64,000 bases of DNA from VXYL01 sp965116345. Lineage in GTDB: Bacteria; Pseudomonadota; Gammaproteobacteria; Pseudomonadales; Azotimanducaceae. Under the pieces are notes generated by a model that had not been told where the DNA came from, made no database searches, and worked only from the letters and a program-made list of their open reading frames with translations. Position 1 is the first letter of the stretch. Each line of letters opens with the position of its first letter. The translations under genes were made by a program, and so were the position numbers. The stretch covers positions 1,612,001-1,676,000 of the forward strand of contig OZ220680.1 in assembly GCA_965116345.1 (NCBI GenBank), given 5' to 3'. Shown here piece by piece: positions 50,641 through 58,165 of the stretch.

Positions 50641-51642
50641 TCACCGGAAGGGTGGTCGAGCCGGTCGAATGACCGCAGCCGGGCTTCTCTGCTCAGCGTA
50701 GATAGGTCCTTCGGTGATCAGGCTTCGGAAGTGGCCCAATTCCTCGGCGACGATGGCGAGCGCGTGGCGGTATTCCGCGTGGTGCATGAGTTCCCGCATC
50801 CTGGATTGGGCAAACGCGTAGCGCAGGCCATGCGCGCCCCTGCTCTTGCCCTGCGCCTCGATGCTGGCGCGCGAGAACGACGTGCTGAACGCGTGGCCGC
50901 CGCCCAGGTCGTAGCGTTGGAGGTAGCGGACGCCGCGGTCGACGACGCGCTCGGGAGGGTCGAGGCGGCGCGTTTCAAGGCGCTCGGCGAGACCGTGCGG
51001 GAGCAGCACCTCGCGGACCAGGCCGCCCTTCCCCGCCACGGTGTAGACCACGCCGTCCCGGCCGGCGAACTTCATGCCCTCGGCGGCGGTGCCGGTCAGA
51101 TTCGATCTCTCGCGCCGGTCGTCCGGCGGTTGCTCGTCGGGACGGCCCAGGGTGAGCAGCTCGTGGGCGCGGATCCCCGAGGCGTGGGCGATCTCCGTGG
51201 CGAGCGCGTTGCGGGCGTCCTGCCTCGCGGCGATGGCGCGGACCTGGGCGGGGGAATAGGCGCGCGGCCTGGGGCGGTGCGGCTCCGCCGACTTGACCAC
51301 CGGCAGCGTGGCGCCGGGCGGCAGTTGGCCGGTGACGCCGACCATCATGGCCTGGATCGCCTGCCGCTCCATGTCCAGCGTCTTCTGCCCGACATGGGCC
51401 GCGCGGTCCCGCAGGTACGCCACGGCGCGCTCCGGGGACAGCGCGGTCAGCGCCACGTCGAGGCGCGCCGCGATCTGTACCAGGCGCTCCTGGTAGTTCC
51501 TCGCGGTGCCGACCGACCGGATGCGCGCGCCCTGCAGGCGCTTGACGACGCCGGCGGCCTGCTTCCTCGGATCGGTGGCCCGCGACCGGAACCGGTGGTG
51601 CGGCTGCTCCCGGCCGCGGCGGGGACGGCTACGCCGCGCCAT
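50641..51642 (-). CDS. Tyrosine recombinase (second, not DUF4102 type)
   Basis: Protein of 333 aa from the ATG at 51642, which overlaps the preceding HTH gene by 14 bp. The catalytic residues can be placed: Arg158 (SGIRAHELLTLGRP), Lys205 (AGKGGLVREVLLP), His271-x2-Arg274 (AHGLRYAFAQ), His304 and Tyr315 (GPIYAEQR). The N-terminal half (about 30-110) is a SAM-like core-binding domain. The first 25 residues are basic. A shortened inverted copy of residues about 142-196 lies at 55700-55864. The overlap with the helix-turn-helix gene suggests the two products act together. What DNA it recombines is unknown. Confidence 0.85.
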   Translation of the reverse strand: MARRSRPRRGREQPHHRFRSRATDPRKQAAGVVKRLQGARIRSVGTARNYQERLVQIAARLDVALTALSPERAVAYLRDRAAHVGQKTLDMERQAIQAMMVGVTGQLPPGATLPVVKSAEPHRPRPRAYSPAQVRAIAARQDARNALATEIAHASGIRAHELLTLGRPDEQPPDDRRERSNLTGTAAEGMKFAGRDGVVYTVAGKGGLVREVLLPHGLAERLETRRLDPPERVVDRGVRYLQRYDLGGGHAFSTSFSRASIEAQGKSRGAHGLRYAFAQSRMRELMHHAEYRHALAIVAEELGHFRSLITEGPIYAEQRSPAAVIRPARPPFR

Positions 51643-52045
51643 TGGCGTGCTTGCGCAGCCAGCGGGAAACGGTGGAGCGGTCCACCCGCAGCCCGCGCTC
51701 GTCGCGCAGCGCCCGGTGGCACTCGCCGATGCTGGCGCCCTGTGCCCGCAGCCGGAGAACGTGGTAGCCGTGCGCGTCGATGCAAGAGACGGCAAGGCGC
51801 GGAAAGCGGAGTTCCCGGTCTCGGTTGCGCAAGGCATCGAGGGCGGCAACGGCGTCGAAGCCGTCGACCAGGTCGATGTCACCTACGTCGGCGTTGTCGA
51901 GCCAGCGCCGCACGGTGGTGGCCGCAACGACGGTGTCGCGCTCGAAGCGCAGCCAGCGGGCGAGCTGGGCGAGCGTGGCCCCGGCCCGCCGCAGGGCGAG
52001 CAATTCGGCTGCATGGCGGTCGAGCTTCGACCGGCGCGGTCCCAT
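51629..52045 (-). CDS. Protein with two helix-turn-helix repeats
   Basis: Protein of 138 aa from the ATG at 52045, preceded by GGAGG at good distance. Two similar helix-turn-helix units are visible. Residues 18-49 have the pattern LRRAGATLAQLARWLR ... TVRRWL. Residues 99-130 have LRAQGASIGECHRALR ... TVSRWL. They look like a duplicated resolvase/transposase-type DNA-binding domain joined by a linker. Its end overlaps the start of the tyrosine recombinase. It could be a directionality or accessory factor that holds two DNA sites, but this is inference. The frame is open upstream to 52495 without convincing protein. Confidence 0.72.
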   Translation of the reverse strand: MGPRRSKLDRHAAELLALRRAGATLAQLARWLRFERDTVVAATTVRRWLDNADVGDIDLVDGFDAVAALDALRNRDRELRFPRLAVSCIDAHGYHVLRLRAQGASIGECHRALRDERGLRVDRSTVSRWLRKHANGAA

Positions 52046-53133
52046 GTGCGTACCTCCGAGCGCAGGGCGTGCATGTGGTGATCCGTGGTCGTTAGAACTG
52101 TTGCCGCGTTCCAACGCTTCTCTCGAAGCGTCCGGATCGACGCGGCTCAGCGGGATCGGAATCGCCGTGGCGTTCCTCTCCCGACTCGCCCCCGTTCTGT
52201 CCTTGATGGACTCGGCCGGGACCGTTCTCGCCGTTGCAGGTGGTTGTCGCGCTGTTGAAGCCGCGCGGGATGCCCTGCTGCATCTCGTCCATGTCGCAGT
52301 TGTCACGGTTGCGCACGGACGCCTGGAAGCGCCGATGGATCGCATCGGTTGCTTGCTGCTATGGGCTTGTGGCCCAAACGGTGTGTTGCCGGGACCGCCC
52401 GGCTCGACTTCGCGGGCTTTCAACCCGCGGGAGGCGTGGGTGGCCTCCTGCCGCACTGTCGCAGGATCGCTGCGTTCCGGGGGCCGTGCGGTCACCCCGT
52501 GGTAGCTGCCTTCGGTCAGGCACGTCCCCGTGGCCGGCGGGGAATCGGTTTAGGGCCAGTCGGCGTTGCGCTGGCCGGAGGTTCGCCCCGGTTCGCGCTA
52601 TGCGCGGATGTCGCCGCGCCGGAGGCCGCCGTCGCCCCCGGTACGCTTCGTGTCACATGGCACTTGCCGCGTCTTCACGCGCCGGAGCCGCGTACGGGTG
52701 CCTCGGTTCAGGCGTCGGTGCGCCGCTTCTCTGGTGTAGCTAGGACCCTTGGGTCCAACGTCGCCGCTCCGGTCGGAGCTGGCGGGTAAGTGGGTGGAAT
52801 TATGGGCGACGGCGGGTAGTGCGTGCAAATGTGTGCGTGAACGGTTGGAGAGCGCGCGCGCCCGCTATGGCCGGGCAGGCGAAGCGCCCTGCCATAGCGG
52901 GGGGGGCGCGCCATGTCGCCGCATCGCTCGGCCTGCTGCCGAACGTCCCGTCGGCACTCGGCCAACCAACAGGCAAAACTCGTGCAAAATGCCGCGCAAT
53001 GTGCTATGTCTTTGATACAGGCTATTGAAGTGCGGGAGCAACCTCATCGGGAAGGGTATGCAAGATGCGCGAGGATCCTAATCGAACAGCGCCGTCCGGC
53101 ACGGTCGAAACCGCGGTAAACGGGCGATTTCGC
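52046..53133. other. About 1.1 kb without a supported gene; highly structured GC-rich DNA
   Basis: No reading frame here has a convincing protein. Several hairpins can be seen: CGCGGG/CCCGCG (52411-52429), GGCCAG/CTGGCC around TCGGCGTTGCG (about 52556-52578), GGACCC-TT-GGGTCC (52743-52756) and a long one at 52861-52901. The density of stems between about 52250 and 52740 suggests a structured RNA or a remnant of a ribozyme-type element such as a group II intron, read on the minus strand. I could not match it to a known family by eye. Confidence 0.4.
52861..52901. repeat. Perfect 11-bp hairpin in the island
   Basis: Arms CCCGCTATGGC (52861-52871) and its exact complement (52891-52901) enclose 19 bases that can pair further (GGGC/GCCC). 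GC-rich flanks (GCGCG / CGCGC) nearly extend the stem outward. It lies 230 bp upstream of the promoter at 53134. No T-run follows, so a simple terminator is unlikely. Confidence 0.8.
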
Positions 53134-53165
53134 TTGACATTCCGGCAAGGCGCCGGCGGTATAAT
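53134..53165 (+). promoter_or_regulatory. Sigma-70-type promoter of the secreted-protein gene
   Basis: TTGACA (53134-53139) and TATAAT (53160-53165) are both perfect matches to consensus, with a 20-bp spacer that is longer than the ideal 17. The start of transcription would be near 53172, at the very beginning of the CGAGC repeat tract, leaving a leader of about 320 bases before the ATG at 53490. Confidence 0.65.
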
Positions 53166-53170
53166 CCTGC

Positions 53171-53220
53171 CGAGCCGAGCCGAGCCGAGCCGAGCCGAGC
53201 CGAGCCGAGCCGAGCCGAGC
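53171..53220. repeat. Pentanucleotide repeat CGAGC x 10
   Basis: Ten perfect copies of CGAGC, starting six bases after the -10 box. Perfect short repeats of this length change copy number by slippage. Here they lie in the promoter/leader rather than in the coding frame, so copy number could alter transcription start or leader folding. Confidence 0.97.
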
Positions 53221-53489
53221 CTTCCCGCGTCTTCACGGTGGGGCCGCCTAAAGCAATCCGCCTCCCGGCCTGAGCCTTCCCGTTCCCCCAACGGGGGTTC
53301 CGCCACTCCCCGCTTCACCCTCCAGCAGCTTCGATCCCTCGCCCGCCCGCGTCGCGGCGGGTTCCCGTGCCGCCGCAATCCGCGGCTCGGCCTGCTCCCC
53401 CCTAATCCGCCCGCCGCTGTTCCCGGTTTTCCCCGCCGGGGAGGCGCAGGCCACCTATCAGCACCCCGCTTGAGCGCTGGGAGACGGCC

Positions 53490-55160
53490 ATGAAAAACCT
53501 CAAACTGGCCCTGATGGGCGTGTGCCTGGCATGGACCGCACAAGCAGCCTACGCCGACGACTGCTACACCGACGACCTGATGGCGTATGTCGATTCGCGG
53601 ATTCCGTCCGGCAATCAGACCGAGCGGCGATGGGAAAGCATCAAAGCGGCTCTGCTGGAGCAGGAAGGCGCGATGACGCTGGATCGGGCCGAAGAAATTC
53701 TGGAAGCCCGCAGAAGTCGAAGGCTGCCCCTCGAACACATGGATGAGGTGGTGGAAGCCATCAAGTGCATTGCGAACAAGCCGGAGGAAGAAGAGGTCGA
53801 GCCGCAGCCGCTAAACACGGAGCCTCAACAGGCTAACGTAAAACAACTTCGAGTGTACTTCCACGGTCCACTCCCGGCGTCAAGCAACGTCGAGTACCGC
53901 ATCAACGAGGACGATTATTGGGAGTCCGAGGTGATTATACATTGGGAGTCGAACCCGGCTACCACGTTGTCAAATACGCTCTGCGTCAAGCACGATATCT
54001 GGTCTGGCAGCGAGCACTGGAACAATGGTCCAATCACGCTGCCCGGATTCGATAACTACTACATCGACGCAACTGACGGGGGTAGTGCCCGATTGGGCAT
54101 AGAGGGACACTGGCAATGCGTAAACGACCAGACTGGTAGCGACGACGTAACGGACTCACCATACGTTTCGTTGGTGCCTGGCAGCACGTCGGATTTCGTC
54201 TATCGAGCCACCGTGCGGACGAGGGACAACAACGTCGTCGAGAACGATTTTAGTGTCGCGGACGACCTGGAGTTTCGCTTTGGCACCACCTACTCGGGCA
54301 AGTCCAAGTTCAATCCTGAAACGGAGACTGTCCCTGATCGCGCGGCATGGCGATTGCTGGAAAGCGAGGAAGCGTTCCCGGACAGTGCCCACACGACCTA
54401 CTGCTTGGGCACCGGCAGCGCGTGGGAGCGGTTCACGCCGCTTCGATGCGGGGACCAGGTGGCCTCCAAATACCTCGACCGAGCGCCCGTGGTGGGCGGG
54501 AGTTGCAGCAAGACGCACTCCGACTACACCGTTCGGGCGGACGTGTCTGACGAGGCGTGGATGCCTGACAACTGCTACCCGACCAAGGACGTGGTGACGA
54601 TTCCTCCCACGTCATCCAACACGAACGCCCTCCTGGACAACACCGAACTCCCCATCATCGAGGAGGACGACGTGTCGTGGATCAGTCTGCGCAAGAAGAA
54701 CGGCAAGTGGACGGTGAGCTTGAGCAAGCCGGTGATGGTGACGGATGGGACGAGGATAGTTGGTGGCCAGCCAACCTTTGACCACATCAACTCCGCCCAC
54801 GGCCTGACGTTAACGATGTCGGGCATACCGGGTAACACATCAAGATACACGCAAGTCCACTTGCTGATACCTGCCGAAAACGGGATTGTGCTGGACAAGG
54901 ATTATCCTTTGGCCGATCTCAAGCGTATCGCCAATCTGGCCGATTGGCACCCACCGGAGGGCGTTGAGTCGTTTGATGAATCGTGTCAGAGCACGCAGGT
55001 CGGGCGCGGCAGCTCACCGGGCGGTTTCCACGGCAAGTACGCATTATCTTCGACCAAGCTCAATACGTACGTGAGAAATAATACTTTGTCGTCGCGCACC
55101 AGCGATAAAAAGAGCTTGGAAATGGACTTGCCTCCCGACGGCTCCGACCTCTGCAACTGA
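53490..55160 (+). CDS. Secreted protein of unknown function
   Basis: I do not recognise this 556-aa protein. It has a clear signal peptide (MKNLKLALMGVCLAWTAQAA, probable cleavage after AYA near residue 22). A short helical, charged part (about 25-105) leads into an acidic linker (PEEEEVEP). The remainder is rich in Thr, Ser, Asp and aromatic residues, beta-like, with several Cys that could form disulfides (for example SNTLCVKHD, HWQCVND, TTYCLGTG, FTPLRCGD). No catalytic motif is visible. The GC content and codon use look lower and more mixed than in the core genes, consistent with transfer. The ATG follows GGGAG. Expression may vary through the repeat tract upstream. Confidence 0.82.
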   Translation: MKNLKLALMGVCLAWTAQAAYADDCYTDDLMAYVDSRIPSGNQTERRWESIKAALLEQEGAMTLDRAEEILEARRSRRLPLEHMDEVVEAIKCIANKPEEEEVEPQPLNTEPQQANVKQLRVYFHGPLPASSNVEYRINEDDYWESEVIIHWESNPATTLSNTLCVKHDIWSGSEHWNNGPITLPGFDNYYIDATDGGSARLGIEGHWQCVNDQTGSDDVTDSPYVSLVPGSTSDFVYRATVRTRDNNVVENDFSVADDLEFRFGTTYSGKSKFNPETETVPDRAAWRLLESEEAFPDSAHTTYCLGTGSAWERFTPLRCGDQVASKYLDRAPVVGGSCSKTHSDYTVRADVSDEAWMPDNCYPTKDVVTIPPTSSNTNALLDNTELPIIEEDDVSWISLRKKNGKWTVSLSKPVMVTDGTRIVGGQPTFDHINSAHGLTLTMSGIPGNTSRYTQVHLLIPAENGIVLDKDYPLADLKRIANLADWHPPEGVESFDESCQSTQVGRGSSPGGFHGKYALSSTKLNTYVRNNTLSSRTSDKKSLEMDLPPDGSDLCN

Positions 55161-55248
55161 CGCGAAAGCCGATGGAACGCCGCTCGGTCCGTGCATGGGA
55201 ACTAGGCGTGACAGCCCGGAGAGACGGGCGCGGACCTCTGCAACTGAC
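55146..55248. repeat. 16-bp direct repeat at the 3' end of the secreted-protein gene
   Basis: GACCTCTGCAACTGAC occurs at 55146-55161, covering the last codons (DLCN) and stop, and again at 55233-55248. The 71 bases between have no gene. This looks like a partial duplication or a recombination scar. Confidence 0.9.
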
Positions 55249-55504
55249 CAACCCAAGGCGCGGCTCGGCGGTGACACGTCGGGCCGTTCGCGGCGAACCG
55301 TTGATTCGGACCCCCGCAAGCAACCGAAAGGCAGGGCGCGGGGTGGGAACTCGTGTCCCGGTTCGCCTGTGGGCCGCGGGATCGACGAGAAGGCGGTTCC
55401 GTGAGGGGGCTGCGATCGGTTCCCGATCTTCAGCCGCTGACGCCCTGGGACCGCCTCCAAGGGGAATCCGAGGGCAACCCCGTGCCTTGGGGTGAGTGAC
55501 GCGC

Positions 55505-55702
55505 TCCGGGCTGGGTGAGCTTGACTGTCGCCGTGAAGAGGGCCGTCGTGGCGCCCATCACCCCGAACGCCCACTTGACGAGTTGGGCCTTGGGCGCCGC
55601 GGTCCCAGCCTTGGTCTCCTGACGGTGCGCCTCAATCCCGGCCTCGACCTTGGCGACCTCGGACTTGGTTTCGTGCCGCAGCGCTTCAATCCCCGCCTGG
55701 AC
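55505..55702 (-). pseudogene. Fragment of a coiled-coil protein with C-terminal membrane helix (DUF1640-like)
   Basis: On the minus strand the sequence VQAGIEALRHETKSEVAKV, a second similar unit, then LVKWAFGVMGATTALFTATV form a coiled coil followed by one transmembrane helix. This is the layout of the C-terminus of DUF1640/CCDC90-type or phage-associated coiled-coil proteins. The N-terminal part is missing: at 55702 the sequence switches to the inverted recombinase fragment. It is therefore probably a truncated remnant, though a fused reading frame does remain open. Confidence 0.5.
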
Positions 55703-55864
55703 GCCCGCAACGCGCTCGCCACGGAGATCGTGTCCGCTTCGGGGATCCGCGCGCACGAACTGCTCACGCTCGGGCGACCGGCCGAGCAGCCGCCCGACGA
55801 CCGGCGCGGCCAGTCGCGGCTCACCGGCACCGCCGCCGAAGGCATGAAGTTCGCCGGCCGGGAT
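55700..55864 (+). pseudogene. Inverted fragment of the second tyrosine recombinase
   Basis: Fifty-five codons read DARNALATEIVSASGIRAHE and continue LLTLGRPAEQPPDDRR ... GMKFAGRD. They match residues about 142-196 of the recombinase at 50641-51642 closely at protein and DNA level, in the opposite orientation. The catalytic Arg is included but the rest of the enzyme is absent. Upstream sequence is the antisense coiled-coil fragment. It is a duplicated, truncated copy. Confidence 0.88.
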
Positions 55865-56242
55865 GCCGCGCCCGCACCGGGGCGGACCGGTCGTTGCGGA
55901 CCGCCGCGCGGCTTCCGGCTTCCGGCGTCCCGGCGGGCTCGCGTCGACCGTGGGCCGATGGCGCAAGCCGCCGCCCCGTCACTACCCCGGCTGTCGCACA
56001 ACGTCGCGGCGCCGCCGCGCGGCGTGGGAAGCGGTCGCGGCAATCCGGTAGTGACGGGGCGCTAAACGGCGCTGGAGCGCAATCGCGGCAAGCGTGCTAA
56101 GCATTCTGTTCTGGTGCCGCCTTGGTGCCAAGTGTATATTCCCGGCCGTTTGGGGCCGCCCTGGGACGGTGGGTCGGGAGCCATCTCGGCCAGACCGGGT
56201 GTTGTTTCCCGCGCAGTTTGACCACGAGTTTCCCGCTTTATT

Positions 56243-56300
56243 CGTGGTGGAACAATTCGGGATTACTCACACTGATCCACCACGGAGCGAAGGTCGGCGG
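56243..56300. repeat. 58-bp diverged repeat, copy 1
   Basis: This 58-bp segment matches 57372-57429 at 49 of 58 positions without gaps. It contains an inverted repeat CGTGGTGG / CCACCACG at positions 1-8 and 35-42, so it can fold. Seen only twice in this window; could be a small repeated element of the island. Confidence 0.85.
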
Positions 56301-57371
56301 TGGAGCAATCCGGGAAATAACGCTGGGGTTCTTGTGGGATAAACACTCGTCCTGATTGTCGCGCAACACAACATCTTGATTGTCGCGGAACGGCGGGCTG
56401 CCGGCGCGGACGCGGCGGCAGCCGGGGGCAAGCGGTCGGATTGTCGGGGGTGTAAGAAAGTGACTCGCTTTCGACCGATGCTTGCGATCTGTCGAAGCTG
56501 AGCGGAATCGCGGGTACCAATCCGGTCATCCTATTCGCACCCTGTTTGCCTGTTGCCAGGCGCGCCGGCACTGCTCTCGCGCTGTTCCTTTGGTCAGTGG
56601 AACGTCTGCGACGCGTTGCGCGTCATCCCTATCGTTCGGCCGTCTGTCGCGGCTCGAGGCGTCTCGTTGGGTTACCCTGCGGTCTGCCTGATTCGCGCTC
56701 CGGTCGTGTCAGCCGGGATGTTGCTGGAAAGGTCGCGGCTGGCAACTGCACCCGTTGATTCAGCTGGGGTCATGCTGGGGCCCACGCGGTGGACTCTTTC
56801 CGATGATTTGCATGGTGGGGAAGCCATGTCCGGGTTGCAGATCCCGGCGTCTGTTCGCCCAGATGGGCAGTTGCTGGCGCGAATCGTAGACGCTCCCCGG
56901 ACGCGGGGCAAGCGGCGTTTACGGGTGTGCGTGGCGCGTGTTAGCGGCCAATTGTGAGCGAAAGGCGGCAAGGCGCGCCCGGACGCTGGGAACAGGCGTC
57001 CGCCAGGACCCTTTCCCAGCGTCCGGGCGAGCAGCGGCTTCGACGAGGCGTCCGGCGGTATTCGGACACGTTGCGCCAGGGGCGCATCCCGGGCGGCGCC
57101 CGACGGCGATCGCGGAATCGCGGCCGGTGCGTGGCTAGCCGTCGGGCGCGCGGGGCAACGTGAAGCCGGCGGCCGCCAGGTTCGGTGCGCAACGCACGGG
57201 GTGGAGGCGGTCCCGAAAATCCATCGGAACACCGGCATGCCGCCGTTGGACGGGCCGAAGGCCGGGACGCACAACTCGCCAATCCGAAGTGTGCAATGTC
57301 CAGTTGAAGAAACAGTGCAATTCACGGTTGAAGACAACAACGCCCCCTCCGCGGCGCGAGAACTGCGCTGC

Positions 57372-57429
57372 CGTGGTGGGACAATCGGGGATTTGTCACA
57401 TTGATCAACCACGGAGCGGAAGTCGGCGG
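57372..57429. repeat. 58-bp diverged repeat, copy 2
   Basis: Second copy of the element at 56243-56300, same strand, 1.1 kb away. Its stem is reduced to CGTGGT / ACCACG. The flanks are not similar between copies, so the unit ends are quite sharp. Confidence 0.85.
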
Positions 57430-58082
57430 CGGTCTCACCGCCCGGAGGGCGGAAGCGCCAGGGACCGTTACCCGGAGGGATGAGACCCCCGCCCGGGGGG
57501 CTCAGTCGCCCTGGCGATAGGGCCCGGCCCCCGAAGGGGGGGCGCCCATCCTGAAATACCAGGGCATTGGCATGGCCCGGCACGGCTCCAGCATCCCAAT
57601 GCAGAACTCGATGGCGGAGTCACGATACACGGAAACCGGCGATGCACGGGACCGAGGATCGCTTTGCGGGGAGCGGGCGGTGCGTTACAAGGATGTCGGG
57701 CTACGCTGTCAACGGGTGTGCGATGGGGCGGGCCGGACCGCCCGCCCGCTCCCTCCGGTCGGGATGCAGTCGCCGCGCAGCGACGAGGTTCAGCGTCTGG
57801 CGCAGTCTGGGCGTCCCGGTGTTGCGCGACAACCAAGATCCCGGCGACCTCCTCCTCCACCACCTTGACCCCGTTGCGGCGGCGGGGCACGATGCTGAAA
57901 GCGATGCACAGGTCTGCATTTCGTGAGTGGGCCGGCGTCGCGGATTCAGGGTCAAGGCGTCTCAAGGGGCGGCGCTGGTGCGCGGCTCGGGAAGGTGTCG
58001 CGTTGTTGGCCAGACGAATGAAAATCGTCCATAAAGAACTGATAAATAAACGATTTTCGAAAGCAGTTTTGCTGCCGCCGTA

Positions 58083-58146
58083 GAAGCTTCGCGGTAAGCG
58101 AAACTTCCACCCATCCGTCAGGATGGACCGCGACCGTTAGGTCGCG
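58083..58146. repeat. REP-like cluster of three tandem hairpins, copy 2
   Basis: GAAGCTTCGC-GGTAA-GCGAAACTTC (58083-58107, one mismatch), CCATCC-GTCA-GGATGG (58111-58126) and CGCGACC-GTTA-GGTCGCG (58129-58146) repeat the order of the cluster at 15197-15259. It lies 20 bp after the mreB stop codon on the mreB coding strand and may end or protect the mreB transcript. It also marks the limit of native sequence at this side of the island. Confidence 0.9.
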
Positions 58147-58165
58147 CCAGGGCGCACGGTCGCCC

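Larger units (their letters stand above)
55161..58082. other. About 2.9 kb of gene fragments and repeats, no intact gene
   Basis: I cannot support an intact gene here. Recognisable pieces are a coiled-coil membrane-protein fragment (55505-55702, minus), a recombinase fragment (55700-55864, plus) and a diverged 58-bp repeat present twice (56243, 57372). A short AT-rich inverted repeat, GAAAATCG / CGATTTTC (58020-58027, 58051-58058), lies near the mreB side. Frames that stay open, such as the minus-strand one around 57468-57965, are long only because the DNA is GC-rich. The region looks like the decayed end of the island. Confidence 0.6.

Noticed and set aside
51882..52495. Longer starts for the second recombinase (51882) and the HTH protein (52495).
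   Set aside because: The added parts are low-complexity or overlap other genes. ATG 52045 has a good ribosome binding site and ATG 51642 fits the domain start.
53065..53493. Open frame with a repeated RAEPS motif overlapping the secreted-protein start.
   Set aside because: The repeated residues come from the CGAGC tract and the frame starts upstream of the promoter. The rest has no protein-like pattern.
57468..57965. Minus-strand frame with a stretch that looks faintly protein-like (VVEEEVAGILVVAQHRD).
   Set aside because: Only about 30 residues look ordered, the rest is low-complexity Arg/Pro/Ala sequence, and no start or neighbour supports it. A degraded fragment is possible but not shown.
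48515..58165. Attachment-site direct repeats at the island ends.
   Set aside because: I compared both ends by eye and found only short matches such as ATTTTCGA, which are within chance. No att site is claimed.
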